Notes under the pieces: generated by a model
Databases searched by the model: none
What the model was told of the DNA's origin: nothing
What the model saw: only the letters and a program-made list of their open reading frames with translations
Shown: positions 10,895-21,620 of the stretch, one piece after another
Numbering within the stretch: position 1 is the first letter of the stretch
How the letters are laid out: every line of letters starts with the position of its first letter
Position numbers and translations under genes: made by a program
Source of the DNA: Carposina sasakii
Taxonomy: Eukaryota; Arthropoda; Insecta; Lepidoptera; Carposinidae
Length of the DNA stretch: 64,000 bases
Assembly: GCA_014607495.2 (NCBI GenBank)
Contig: CP053148.1
Coordinates: forward strand, 434,001 to 498,000
Direction of reading: 5' to 3'

Positions 10895-11521
10895 TTTAAC
10901 CGACTTCAAAAAGAGAGGTTATCAATTCGTCTGTATTTTTTTCATTTTTTATGTGTGTTACCTCAGAACTCCGTCATTTATGAACCGATTTCAATTTTTT
11001 TTATAGTTGGTCATGGTATGCTTCCAGGTTGGTCCCATATTCACCACATCAGGATCTAATGATGGGATCTTGGCAAGCCTCAAATATTGTAGGCACATGT
11101 AGTCTGTTTTTACACTTTTACTGAGCGTTTTGATCACCTACATATAAAACATAACATCTGATGATGGAATCTCTAAGGAATCTAGGGATATCATCAAATA
11201 TTATAGGCACGAGTTACACTGATAATAGGGATGAATGAAAGAAGAGTACCTACATTTTGCACCGACCCCAAATGATTGGGAACAGGGCAGGAAGAAGGAG
11301 TATAATTATATGTTGCTTATATTGTCGTAAAATTTCGAAGCCTAGTCATTTCTCTCTTTTGTCATGTGGCCTATTTAATCATTTGCTGGCATATAAATCT
11401 GACAATATTATGCCTTCTAAACTTTGTGCACGGCTTAACGCAATATATATTTGCCCTTAAGCAAAATTTTACTTTAGTAAGCTCAATTTTGGTTCATATG
11501 GGAGAAAGTCGGTTTTTCGTT
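10895..11521 (+). mobile_element. D-family element, full length
   Basis: Begins aaccgacttcaaaaagagag and ends gaaagtcggttttt, giving short inverted ends (accgactt/aagtcggt). The interior shares long blocks with 49722-50548, including tcatggtat.cttccaggtt, tgatgatggaatctctaagg and gattgggaacagggcaggaa. No long ORF. It lies between the two gag-like frames, so it probably inserted into the retrotransposon. No clean target duplication is visible. Confidence 0.7.
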
Positions 11522-11534
11522 TTTAAAAAATTAT

Positions 11535-12047
11535 ATGACAACAGATCCTAAACCAGCATTATCTATAACATACCAGTCAACGACCAGCAAGGGGCTATCA
11601 CCCCAACCAGGCCCTCGACGCCAGATCCAGGATCATGAAATATGTTATCCGGAACCCTGGTCGGCAGAACACTCAATGTCGCCATGGGGAACTGACCGCC
11701 AGGAAGACACTGTTAATCCATCAAAATCAATATCACGGGGATCTCTCAGCAAGTCAGATGAGATGTTACGTAAGCAAACAAGCAATTTCAGAGCATTTGT
11801 ACGTACTTTACCAAACATTTCTTTAGATACTATCAACGAAAAATGGGAGTTTAAAGAAGCCCTTAAGAGTCTGCAAGTACAGTGGACAGCAATAGATACT
11901 CTTCACTGGGAAATTGATAGCATCCTAGAAACAAGAAACATTGCATACGAATTGAATTATAACACATACTCGTATGAAATTCAATTTAACCAAATCAAGA
12001 AAGACATCGATACAAAAACGTGGTCTGTATCACACAGGGAAAGTTAG
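11535..12047 (+). pseudogene. second gag-like frame, downstream of the D insertion
   Basis: Open for 170 codons from ATG 11535 to TAG 12045, the longest frame in the window. The N-terminal half is Pro/Ser/Gln-rich (GLSPQPGPRRQIQDHE). The C-terminal half is helical with LKSLQVQWTAIDTLHWEID at about residues 107-126, resembling the L..QW..I...H.EI pattern of BEL/Pao-type gag. It follows the LTR, primer site and first gag piece in the same orientation. The preceding D element supplies the A-rich leader, so the ATG may be fortuitous. Protease, reverse transcriptase and integrase are absent. It could also be an unrelated host-derived frame, but its context and motif favour a gag remnant. Confidence 0.5.
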
Positions 12048-12830
12048 GCGCTCTTTTATAATAACACCGATTATGTCGAGGGACGTAAGAATCGAGGCCT
12101 TGTAGGTACATTTGACATTGGCATTACACAACGAGTTTGGAATGAAGCCAATGTGGAGTCAAGGTTCTTGTTTGACCCCTGAGCGTGGCTTTCGGTAAGG
12201 CTGGAAACGTTGCCAATAAAGCGATGAGGGATACGTTTATACTAGTGATAGGCCGACTATGGTATTTGCCTAGCCGACTAATCGGCAATGCCGATCATTT
12301 ATTGTCGGAAGTATTCGGGCTTTTTCGTCTTCATTCGACTTAGCCATAGATTTATTATGCTAGCGTTAGATCGGCAATAGAGTTCGAAGGGCGAGACCAA
12401 AAAAGAAATACACTACTGTGCGTCTATCGTGCATCTATGCAAGACAAATAGTGCTGTGTATGAATCAAACTGAAATTATCGATAAAAAAATGTCGTGCAT
12501 CTTGTGTAGTGTCGATAGTTTAAAAAAAACCCATAATTTATTGAAAATGTATATATTTAGCTATATATACACGCTAGCGTGTATGAGAATGATCTCGTCT
12601 ATCTATCTCACTCTAACACATGAGTATCCTATGTTATTGTCTCTCGCTTTGCCGATCTAACACTAGTATAATAAATCTATGGGCTTAGCCAACAAGGACC
12701 GCCCAGCCGTTGAGCGTGTTGTGATGTGTTTGTTTATATTTTTATTTTGTTCGTTTTATGTTTGCTGCGCCGCCGGTATTATTAAATCTATTTGAAATAA
12801 ATAAAAAAGTGCTGTTTGTAGTGTCACGAA

Positions 12831-13007
12831 ATGTCGAAAAAGAAATTGTGTGTGCGGAAATTCTTTGATGATGTTGAAGATGAACCGTCAAAAGTTAAAT
12901 GTAACCAGTGCCAGGGACTCATTCACGCGGCGGTCAAGGCAGAAAAGCAAATAGGTACAACAAGTATGACGAATCAGATATTTTATGTGTTTAACACAAT
13001 GAGTTGA
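12831..13007 (+). pseudogene. hAT transposase N-terminal BED zinc-finger remnant
   Basis: A 58-codon frame from ATG 12831 to TGA 13005. The order K-F-F-D-D...K-V-K-C-N-Q-C (Cys 24 and 27) then G-T-T-S (42-45) matches the start of BED-type zinc fingers used by hAT transposases to bind DNA. The His/Cys half that normally follows GTTS is absent, because the frame reads MTNQIFYVFN and stops. No DDE catalytic domain or dimerisation domain lies between here and the 3' terminus. Its position inside an element with hAT ends and an 8-bp duplication supports the call. A short DNA-binding peptide is conceivable but decay is the simpler reading. Confidence 0.75.
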
Positions 13008-13153
13008 TGCCTCAATGGGCTATTTCAGACGGATTTTTAAAAATATTTTTCGCATTGTCCAATGGCCTATTGGCAGGTTATATCAAAGTAGTTATTGAAG
13101 ATTGTAACTTTAGATATTTACTCTAGGTAATGTTTCAAAATTATGAAACAAGT

Positions 13154-13550
13154 AGAGATTATTTCGATTCCCACTCGGGTGAAGAATTTTTTCCATTTTC
13201 TTTATTAATAATTTTATAATATATAATATCTTGACTAAGATGAATTTATAAAAATACTTCTCCATTAATATAATCCGTTAGGATATGGTTGATCGTTTCA
13301 TCTTTAAACATTATGTTGAGGGATTCAGCTTTGTTTGCCGAGATTTGGCTAGTGTATACCTATCGGGATGAAGAATAACGTTGCCAATATGTAATTTAGA
13401 AAAGAGATGGTAAAATTCGTCATCCGATCAATTGACCTGGTGGCTTAGTGGTTATAGCGGCTGGCACGGTTTGCAGTGGTCGTGGGTTCGATTCCCACTC
13501 GGGTGAAGAATTTTTTCCATTTTCTTTATTAATAATTTTAGAGATTATTT
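13154..13550 (+). mobile_element. dimeric S3 tRNA-SINE insertion with 11-bp target duplication
   Basis: Exact repeats agagattattt at 13154-13164 and 13540-13550 flank 13165-13539. The insert starts inside a B box (gattcccactcgggtgaaga) with the S3 tail. About 210 bp of unrelated sequence follow, then a complete S3 unit: A box tggcttagtggttatagc, B box gggttcgattcccac near 13484-13498, and tail gaagaattttttcc ending at aataatttt. One insertion therefore carried two SINE units. Confidence 0.8.
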
Positions 13551-13642
13551 GTTTTATTTCATTTGTTATGCGCCGATTATAATCGGCTTATTCTGCCGAA
13601 TAGTCGGCTTTCCCGACTAGTCGGCCCATCTCTAGTTTATAC

Positions 13643-13810
13643 TCATGTGTCCGGACAAGCTAAGCTTTTGGTGCCAGGTTTAGGAAATTTGACCAGGAAA
13701 TTTTATTTAAAAAAACCCATGGTGTTCACAACTTTTTCCAGTGTAAATTGTCTTAACAGAACATTTTTACATTTTTTATATGTATTTTTTTACATTCGAT
13801 AGTAAATAGA
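13643..13810. other. sequence distal to the hAT insertion
   Basis: Continuation of the pre-hAT locus, since the target duplication ends at 13642. No LTR or pol-like sequence recognised. Confidence 0.4.
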
Positions 13811-13930
13811 TTATTATTATTATTATTATGCTTTATTGTACACAGTAAAGTTTTCACAAATAAAGTTTATGACAAAGAAAATGTACAAAGGCGTGCTTAT
13901 CTCTAAAAGAGATTTCTTCCAGCAAACCAA
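13811..13930 (-). mobile_element. LINE 3' UTR fragment (family G)
   Basis: Minus-strand copy: on the plus strand a (TTA)n tail is followed by tgctttattgtacac, the reverse of a polyadenylation-signal end. Then come tacaaaggcgtgcttatctc and gatttcttccagcaaacc. Confidence 0.65.
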
Positions 13931-14436
13931 TCGCGAAAGAGAAATTAACATAAGAGGTAGGTATGTGTGCACACAAACAGACCAATAAACTAAATAATTA
14001 AATAAAAGAAAAGGCATAAACCTAAAATACCTAAATAGATTATCTGGTTGTACAAATTATTTACATTTATTAGATGTTTGCGTTTCCTGTAATTATTTAA
14101 TTTTAAGATGTATCGTATATTACGAGTATGTTACTTAGTTTTGACACGTGTACAAATAGCGGTAATACTATAGTAAAATCCATGTAACTATAGAATCCTA
14201 TAAGGTTTGACAAACCTGTAGCTCGGTTTCGATATAAAAGAGAAATGGCAAAGCCAATATATCATATATTCCTTTTAAAAAATTAAGTTCCACATGATTA
14301 GGAGTGAACCTACTGCTGTTTTATGAACCTAAATACTTAATCTTACTTAAATCAATCAACATTACTTAGACATAAATAAATAACTTAGATTTATTTAATC
14401 AGAGCGATTACTTTGTAGAAAATTGTAGGTCCGTTA
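13931..14436. other. unassigned AT-rich DNA
   Basis: No gene or repeat family recognised. Confidence 0.4.
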
Positions 14437-14951
14437 AGGCTGGTTTTCCACTAGAGATGTGCTATACTATTCATTGGTCCACAGTCCACATAGCATAGTA
14501 TTAATGGAAATAGATTCAATTCAATTATGTTTTTTTTTTAATAATCTAAGGATACGCACTCGAGCAGATACTTTGCGGAGACGCCTATTACTAGTTAAAT
14601 ATTTAATTGTATCATGCGTCACTATTCGGAATTTCAAATTTCCATCGAGGGTTCGCCCACCACCCTCCGCTGACCCTCGGATTTGCCGACTCATGGTATG
14701 TCGCTTACTCGCTTTTGTACATAGCTTAGCATCAGTAAAAATAGTCAAATAGTTTTATACTTATGTTAGAGATACCTTCGTAACATAGCTGTATAGCACA
14801 TAGCATTAGTGGAAAAGTATCTTTTAGTCTGGCTTGAAAGAAATGCTGGTGATATGTACCAATCATATTCATAGGTTAATAACGTTAATTTATTTGATTT
14901 GTGGATATGAAATGCCTGCATAGCAATATAGCATCTAGTGGAAAGGTAGCC
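14437..14951. mobile_element. foldback element with embedded H-like segment
   Basis: The outer arms aggctggttttccactaga (14437) and the complement of aggctacctttccactaga (right end 14951) are inverted. The inner block 14601-14695 resembles H elements (gttcgcccaccaccctccgc, tgaccctcggatttg). No coding evidence. Confidence 0.5.
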
Positions 14952-15239
14952 TCAGAGTAGATGGTTAGCCTACAGGGTAGGAGGTTAGTTCCGCAACGTA
15001 ATTACATTACGGGCCGAAGTTTGGAAATGTCAATAGCAGAAAACAAAACAAACGTAAGTAATTTGTTTTTCCAGAATCATTTTCTGTGCTGGACAAGTGC
15101 TCAGAGTTTTTTTTTACATTTTCATGTCGGGTATTTTGTTTATTTTAATATATAATGGAACAATAAACTCGTTTACTTCAAATTTTCAACCTACATTTTT
15201 TTTTTGTACACCAATTACGTACGTACGTAATCAGGATTG

Positions 15240-15440
15240 GACTATGATCTCTCTGCATATCGAACATTCCGCAGACGTGATGACATAGGGTTGAAGTGGC
15301 CAGGGCACATTCGATGAGGCCGATGGATCGGAAAGTAGAGTTACCACGTTCGGCATAGGCACCCGCGAGGTTGGCCAAGGTCTGGGCTCCGTTGGAGCAC
15401 GGCTTCCGATCGGAAGGTGTTGAGGGAGGCCTTTGTTACA
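15240..15440 (+). pseudogene. LINE ORF2 C-terminal remnant (doubtful)
   Basis: A GC-richer patch in which the plus strand reads L-K-W-P-G-H-I-R near 15290-15315 and ends near L-R-E-A-F-V at about 15420-15437, with stops and frame changes between. K-W-x-G-H followed by a terminal E-A-(F/Y)-V resembles the end of RTE-like ORF2 proteins. The similarity is weak and could be chance. Confidence 0.35.
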
Positions 15441-16783
15441 TCATGTAAATGAATGGTACTATTCGAGCTACATCTAACCTTTGTGACGAACAATACCTTA
15501 TACTGCGTCGTGATGATTCACATGAAATTTGCAGTGTCTTGAACCCGTTAACTATTTTAGGCCTCCCTCACCAAGGGCCGATTGTGACCAATTAGGTAAG
15601 TGTCGTGGTTACTAAGCAACGGTACATAATTACCTACCAAAATGTCTTAAAAAATAAACATGACGAAGTGACCTTATCTCATTTCTCTAGACTAAACTCA
15701 TGTAAAGGTAATTCTACATTAATTTGTGATACTCCGGATACCACTTAACGGTCTCTTTGTTAAAGATTGAGAAAGACTCTTAAACAACAACTTAAATACA
15801 CCAAAATAGGGACTCAAAAAGTACGGACTTCTTACATAATAGTGATGTCGAAAACCGAATTCGTAAAATCGTGTGTTTGTTTGTTTGACAACATATTTGA
15901 AAATTGTCTACAACGAAATTAATTTAAATAAGTTACAATTATATCACTACAATGTGTTTTAATACAGTCAAAAACCTTATTTCTTATAAATTTTGTCAAT
16001 ACATTTATTAATTACGGCCAAAAAATGTTAAATGAGGCTGTATACAACAGACCTTTGCTTTAAATACTTTGTTGTCTTGTCACTGTCAACTGTCGTTGAA
16101 AGAAATTCGGCCTTTCGCGGTACAAATCCAAACACGTGTAGGTATAGGTACACGAAAATATCACCTAAACTTAAGTGCCCAAAATTCGAGGTTCTAACGT
16201 TAGGAGATCTTTTAAGCTGTCAGGAAATCCGTAAACATTGGTGAAATAGAATGTTGTCAAAACTGATACTTAAAATGCGTTAGGAAACTTCTAAATCTTA
16301 GGAGACGTTGGTGAAATCAGGCATTACTATCATAATTTTACTAAACAAAATCCATATATGTTGTGGTTTACGAAAGGCAGGCCAAACTTTTACATATTCA
16401 TCCCTCAACGAAAGGAGAGTGATGTCACACGACGTACCTATCTGTGACATCGCAACTTTGAACTAAACGTATCGGTTGAATGCTGGGACATGTTACTAAT
16501 AGGCATGATGGAGTAGATAGTATCCACTGCCAGGAAAACTTTAGCAGATTTAGTTCTGTAGTCGAAGGTCAGCTTAAGCCCCGTACCTTGTATAACTTTG
16601 AACTGTATTTATGTAATGTAATGACCGAAAGGCGTTATAGTTGTGCTTAGTATTGTTAGCCTGCCTGCCTTGGTTTATTCATGTAACTAACTTGATCGAA
16701 TATCACTGTTTGTTTTCAAGTCATGGATGTTTTTATAGTCATATATTTACCGTTGCTTATCATAAGTTACAAGATCTTTGGAA
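15441..16783. other. unassigned
   Basis: No gene. Near 15600-15630 and 16715-16760 there are short words of SINE-T (ttactaagcaacggta, accgttgctta), probably old fragments. The remainder is featureless to me. Confidence 0.35.
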
Positions 16784-17237
16784 CGGCCCCCTTATTATCT
16801 AACTAGCAAAAGCAAAGCGATAGCGAAAATTGTACAAAAATCGCTGATTGCTTGTCGAATTCGTATTACGTAAAATGATTTTCAAAGGAACTTTGACATT
16901 TCAAGCAGTGACGTGTTTATAGGTAGACGCGGGGTTACATAATGAAATCTTTATAAAAAGTGGCACCAGTTAATCTATGTAAACGTAATAACTGCATTAA
17001 ATTACATTTTTAAACTTGAATCTTATGTAGTTACCATAAGACTCGACTTTGCTTGTATCAATTTATGACAATAGATGCCCAGCCATACAATTGAGCAGCT
17101 ATTTGTCGTGTCATTTTTTGAGCGCTGTCACTGAATCTAGTTAAAATTCATCTAAGATTTCAAGGCGAATATTGTACAATTTTCGCTATCGCTTTGCTTC
17201 TGCTTTGCTATTGCTTTTACGTAATCAGGGGGCGGGT
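16784..17237. mobile_element. K-family MITE
   Basis: Long inverted ends: gcaaaagcaaagcgatagcg... on the left, and on the right ttttcgctatcgctttgctt running into gcttttacgtaatcaggggg. About 450 bp, no ORF. One arm recurs alone at 54025-54082. Confidence 0.7.
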
Positions 17238-17324
17238 GTGAGGGTAGTTTAATGTTATTACTCGTAATTACATACATACATACATACACATGTATACGAT
17301 TGTATTACCGAAACAGAATAACAG

Positions 17325-17462
17325 GAATTGCAGGATCATAAAGATTCCACGACGACCTTTAGTAGTTTAGCAGTTCAGCATAGCACGCACAGATGTAAAT
17401 TAGCAATGACAAGTTGCTATAATCGTCTGAACGAATGTCTGGGTACCTTAGTCAACTGTTAT
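17325..17462 (+). repeat. dispersed repeat B copy
   Basis: Contains gcaggatcataaagattcca, tcagcatagcac, tgacaagttgctata and ccttagtcaactgtta. A (CATA)n run precedes it at about 17268-17288. A scrap of TIR-A (ccaggcaaatattgaaatgc) follows at about 17505. Confidence 0.65.
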
Positions 17463-17644
17463 GTTATTAATGCAACCATATTTTTCAATTATACATTACA
17501 TCCAGGCAAATATTGAAATGCTGCCTTCAGACAAAGATTCTATATCGAAATTCACTAAATATTGACCTTAAAATCTCGACCTTATCACGCTCACTGTCAA
17601 GTAGGTAAAATGGTCAAAACCGTAATTTAACATTTATTTCGTTT

Positions 17645-17797
17645 GACCGATTAGGCCTTGCATGAACGTTATCAGGCTTAAGATAAACTGCGGTCACCAA
17701 CCCATCAAATACCCCCCATGGCAGTCTTGTGGCGTGCCCTGGGGGAGGCCTACGTCCAGCAGTGGACTGCAATAGGCTGTTGATGATTGATGAGGGT
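17645..17797 (+). mobile_element. SINE-A, 3' half
   Basis: Sense copy: aactgcggtcaccaaccc, gtcttgtggcgtgccctggg, ggaggcctacgtccagcagt and ggactgcaataggct, then a decayed GAT-rich tail. The long minus-strand frame over it is not a gene. Confidence 0.75.
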
Positions 17798-18586
17798 TCA
17801 TACGTAAATACATAATATAGATACCTATAAGTGAAAGTCCATCGCATGGTCAGCATTCTATGGGAATTTATTCTATCAGGAGATGGGAGAATAATATATA
17901 TCTCACGACTAAATGTCAGATTCGTGTGAATTATTGTCCGTTTCATAGAATAGTTCACATACACATAGTAACTATGGCGCTATAGTTACCATGAGTATGA
18001 GCACATTTTCTGTTTAACTTCATACAAAAAATGTTAGTTCCGAAATCAGGCAAACTTCACCCATCGGAACTATACGGTAAAAAGGGCACTCTACTTCGCA
18101 TGTTAAAATAGATCAAATTCGGTCACTCGAGAACGAACTAAATAAAATTGTTCTAAAACGTTATAATTGATTTTTTTTTAACGCGAAATACATTACATGA
18201 CTATAATACCAGCAAGGTTGATGTCAGGCAGGCAACCGGCCGTAAAACCAACGCCAAATCCTTAGCAATATGAGTTTCGAAAGAAACCATATTGTGCCAA
18301 CTCTAAAAATAATGGGGCTTGCCCTTAGGCAGGAAAATGACCTTTCTTGTGCTTTGTTTGCAGAAGTGGGTTCTTACACAAATCAAATAATATACCTAGC
18401 TAGATAGAACAAATTGCCTACAGGCTGGTTAAAAAATTGCATCTTTCTAACCACAGTTTAAAATATTAATTTATATATCTCAATATAAAGATTGTAATAC
18501 ACTGAGCATGTTAGATTCTGCGGAGATCGGCTGAGCAAACAAAGTGTGGCAACTCCACATCGGGGTCGCGGTTATACACACTTCAT
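17798..18586. other. unassigned
   Basis: No gene. The segment 18220-18360 (caggcaggcaaccggccgta, tgcccttaggcaggaaaatg) is GC-richer and may be old repeat. Confidence 0.35.
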
Positions 18587-18908
18587 CTACTAATATTAAA
18601 ATAACTAGTCTGTTTAATAAGTACAGGTTGTAAAAGAAGGGGTATATTAACCGATATGCTATAAAAATAGCCCATTATAGAGAACTCTGTCCACAGAACT
18701 AGAGACTCGAACAAAGTACACATCTAATTTAGTACGTAGGTAGTATTTAAAATTAATTAAATTATAAAGAAAAATTTTAAAAAGTTAATAAAATAGAGTA
18801 CCTTTTAATAATTCTTTAACTGAAAAATCTATCATAAAATACTTTTTTTCAACTAACAGAAAAAATATATAATAAAATTCACGCACACGAAGTCGCAGCC
18901 CCTAGTAT
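18587..18908 (+). mobile_element. F element with nested FB fragment
   Basis: The F left end (ctactaatattaaaataact) is at 18587 and the F right end (cacacgaagtcgcag) is near 18885-18908. Inside, 18625-18720 matches one arm of the FB foldback (ggggtatattaac, atagcccattatagagaac). Confidence 0.5.
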
Positions 18909-19089
18909 GTGATGTAATTTTAATCAGGACCTTATCCACAACATAGGCAATACCTTCCGAGAACGGTAAAAATGATAAATACATTATATCTGACCATACG
19001 GCTCACATGCACCAAGTATCCGTTATTTTTTTAAGATTATCGATTAGGTCAATTGGTAGACTTAGGTACTGTGAAGTTTTAGTTCACTG

Positions 19090-19125
19090 TTAGTTATTGC
19101 CCGCGACTTCGTTCGCGTGTACTAT
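19090..19125 (-). repeat. F element 3' end fragment
   Basis: tgcccgcgacttcgttcgcg is the complement of the F 3' consensus. The rest of the element is not clear. Confidence 0.5.
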
Positions 19126-19206
19126 AGAATGTAGCCAAATGTCCTTATCTATGCACCCAACTAATTATGTACTTAGTAAAAATTTTAAAATTCTCTCCCT
19201 CTCTGG

Positions 19207-19320
19207 TATGCTGGAAGAAATCTCTTGCAGAGAAAAGCACGCCTTTATATGCGTTTCTTTAGAACGTTTCTCTGCATTTATTGTAATGTTTTATGTACAA
19301 TATAGAATAAGAATAAGATT
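19207..19320 (+). mobile_element. LINE 3' UTR fragment (family G)
   Basis: tatgctggaagaaatctctt, gagaaaagcacgcctttata and terminal aagaataaga in the usual family order. Confidence 0.6.
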
Positions 19321-19576
19321 GGTTGACCAATAGAAGTAACAAACAAGTTTACTATCTCATTTATATTAGTTGTATAAAACAGATGCCGCAGCGTTTTATG
19401 AAGCCAAGAGGCGCTTGAATAATTCTTGCGACCCGTGCGCGACTGTCCGAACGAATCTTTTTAACTACTACTAGCTGTCAGGCAAACGCGTCCCCGTGAC
19501 GCCACTGAGATTTTAAGATAATGTCTGTATCTGTCTGTATCTGCGGTGAAAAATTATATAAGTCGAGTTATGTATA

Positions 19577-20048
19577 TACAGAGGGTGTGTGACAGCCAGG
19601 CAAATACTGAAATACTGAACAAGTACCATTATTTTGAGTTATACAACAATGCTCTTACTGGCAGGAAATGCATTTTTAAATTGATTATCCGCAACTTTGC
19701 TTTCTGCGCTAATTGTATCGGGCAATCCTGTGACTAATTAAATGGGCTTATTGGTTATTGTGTGATATATTACTGTTTTTTGGATCACTTGTGACCCTCC
19801 ATTGTGATTGATCAGTTATTGAACTTTTTTGGGCGCAAGTTTTTTTTTAAATCATCAATGGGTTAAAATTTTGTTATAAAACCATTATTTAAGCCCCACT
19901 TAAACGAACTACACATTATTTTTTCTGAAATAATGAAAAAAAAGTCGGAAAATTTTGGAATTTTCCTGAAAAATTTTCTGTGGTTTTCACCTTAGAATCA
20001 TAGTCTGAAGTCGCCATATCAATATTTGGCTGTCATTTCCACCGTGTA
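19577..20048 (+). mobile_element. TIR-A MITE, copy 3
   Basis: Starts tacagagggtgtgtgacagc and ends ccaccgtgta. The interior aligns over its whole length with 2821-3372 minus the nested SINE, so this copy shows the pre-insertion form. Confidence 0.8.
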
Positions 20049-20321
20049 TATATATTTTTATTTCATAATGTTTGTGTGAAAGATACTCTATTTTTCTGTC
20101 GATTTCACTTTGAAAGATTTGTTAAATCTCCACCGAAACCGCTTGACCCGATTTTTTGTAATTTTTATTTCGTACAAATCACGATAATGGTTGCCCAGCC
20201 TAAAAAATATGTAAGTATCGCTAATTTATCGCGATGTTTGTAACGAAACTCCTTCGAAACGACTCGGAGATATTCATGAATTTTTTGTGTATATTCAATG
20301 GGTCGTCGTTATAAAGTATTT

Positions 20322-20568
20322 GACGGCCGATTGGTGTAGTTGGTAGTGGCCCTGCCTGCGACGCCATAGGTCCTGGGTTCGAATCCCGGTAGGTGCAAAC
20401 ATTGATGCGATGAATATCGATGTTTGTTTCCGAGTCATGGATGTTTATATACTTATCTATGTATTTATATACCGTTGCTTAGTACCCACGACACAAGACC
20501 TTAGGGATCTTAGTGTGGGACTAGGTCAATGTGTTGTGAAATGTGTGAACATTTATTTATTTATTTAT
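20322..20568 (+). mobile_element. SINE-T, complete tRNA-derived SINE
   Basis: The tRNA-like head has an A box (tggtgtagttggtagtggc, from 20332) and a B box (ggttcgaatcc, 20376-20386), so internal pol III promotion is possible. The body reads gatgtttgtttccgagtcat, ttgcttagtacccacgacac, agtgtgggactagg. It ends in an (ATTT)n tail. The acceptor stem does not pair, so it is not a functional tRNA gene. Confidence 0.85.
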
Positions 20569-20571
20569 AAC

Positions 20572-20648
20572 CCCGCTACAGTAAATGTGGCAGTGGAATA
20601 TCATTCTCGATCCTGCAGTTTTGACTACCCCATTTTCGGGAACCCATT
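20572..20648 (-). repeat. dispersed repeat B 5' fragment
   Basis: tcgatcctgcagttttgact and accccattttcggg are the complement of the B 5' end. A similar scrap lies at 30707-30790. Confidence 0.45.
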
Positions 20649-20713
20649 ACCATTATATTATAGTCGTGCGTGAATGTGTGCCTATGTATATTCCATATGA
20701 CTAGATAATTCGG

Positions 20714-20750
20714 TAAACAAAGCGGGCGAAGTCGCGGTCGTCCACTTGTT
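20714..20750 (+). repeat. F element 3' end fragment
   Basis: aaagcgggcgaagtcgcggt and cgtccacttgt match the 3' end of the F element at 40774-41008. Confidence 0.55.
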
Positions 20751-21378
20751 GTAAATAAATATTTTTATCTATGTAAGATTGTGATTTAAATTTTCATGAC
20801 GATTCGGGTTTTCATAATTTTTACATGACCTTTTTTAAGCGTAATAATGACGTAAAATACAATTCGGTGATTGATTACAAATTATTCGTAATTTGTATTA
20901 AAAATTGTAATTTTAAATCGGCTTCTATTAATGTTATAGTTAAAAGATGATTTAATACTCAATAATGTATAAGAGTTTATTTTTTAATAGTCACGAAAAC
21001 TTTTAATTTTATTTTAAATTATAGGACAAACGTAAGTTTTGATATCTTCGTTTTTTTCAGCATTTTCCTCCTTAACACTATTTACAGACTAAGAATATAA
21101 TTAAACCTCATACATAATTATAATTAAAACTCGCAGCAATCAATCGCAGTCTGTTTTTATAACATCGTCGTCACGCAATAGATCCTACGAAGAAATTTCC
21201 TGTACAGTAAGTACATACTAAAAAAACATAACTATAAAAAGAAATCATAAAACAGTGTAAAATGCTTAAGTAAAAGAAAAATTTAACATATAAAAAATAT
21301 TTCAAATAATCATGTAACAATTTATAAGTAAAACAACAAAAAACCACCAAATTCCTATCAAACGAAAAAAATTCTTAC
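20751..21378. other. unassigned AT-rich DNA, possible intron side of a splice donor
   Basis: No gene or repeat recognised. If the island at 21379-21580 is an exon on the minus strand, this is the start of its intron. Confidence 0.35.
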
Positions 21379-21580
21379 CTCGAAATTCGAGCACAGGACG
21401 CACGAAGTTGCTCGCCGGGGTAACTTTGCGGGGTAAAACGGGGTAAGTACGCGTTAGAAGCGGACCACGGACGGCGCGCGACTCCGCCAGACGCCGGACC
21501 GCGGGTCGGGCCAACCCCGCGCCTATCTGTTGCTCCGCGCACGCGCCAACCGGCCTGCAAAATGTCTCCGGGTGAGAGAT
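21379..21580 (-). other. GC-rich island with splice donor: possible noncoding first exon
   Basis: About 200 bp of very GC-rich, CpG-rich sequence in an AT-rich setting. On the minus strand it ends in a consensus donor GAG|GTAAGAAT with the junction at 21379/21378. Minus-strand frames of 61 and 118 codons cross it but are rich in Arg and Pro and show no domain, so a 5' UTR is more likely than coding. No TATA box is evident. It could also be an isolated CpG-rich patch. Confidence 0.4.
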
Positions 21581-21620
21581 GCTAGCGTACAGGTACATAT
21601 GCTTACAGGTGTATATTACA

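Larger units (their letters stand above)
12235..13642 (+). mobile_element. hAT DNA transposon with 8-bp target duplication
   Basis: The element 12243-13634 (1392 bp) has imperfect terminal inverted repeats tagtgataggccgact / tagagatgggccgact (14 of 16). It is flanked by exact 8-bp repeats gtttatac at 12235-12242 and 13635-13642. The termini and 8-bp duplication are diagnostic of hAT. Subterminal cgacta/tcggc words are abundant at both ends. A second internal inverted pair lies at about 12338-12380 and 12650-12692 (ccatagatttattatgctag and its complement). It keeps only a BED exon, so it is non-autonomous. A SINE at 13165-13539 interrupts it. Confidence 0.9.

Noticed and set aside
10198..12047. 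Intact retrotransposon
   Set aside because: gag is frameshifted, stopped and split, no pol region is present, and no second LTR was found.
20322..20400. Functional tRNA gene
   Set aside because: A and B boxes are present but the acceptor stem does not pair and the sequence continues into a SINE body repeated at 36590 and 42551.
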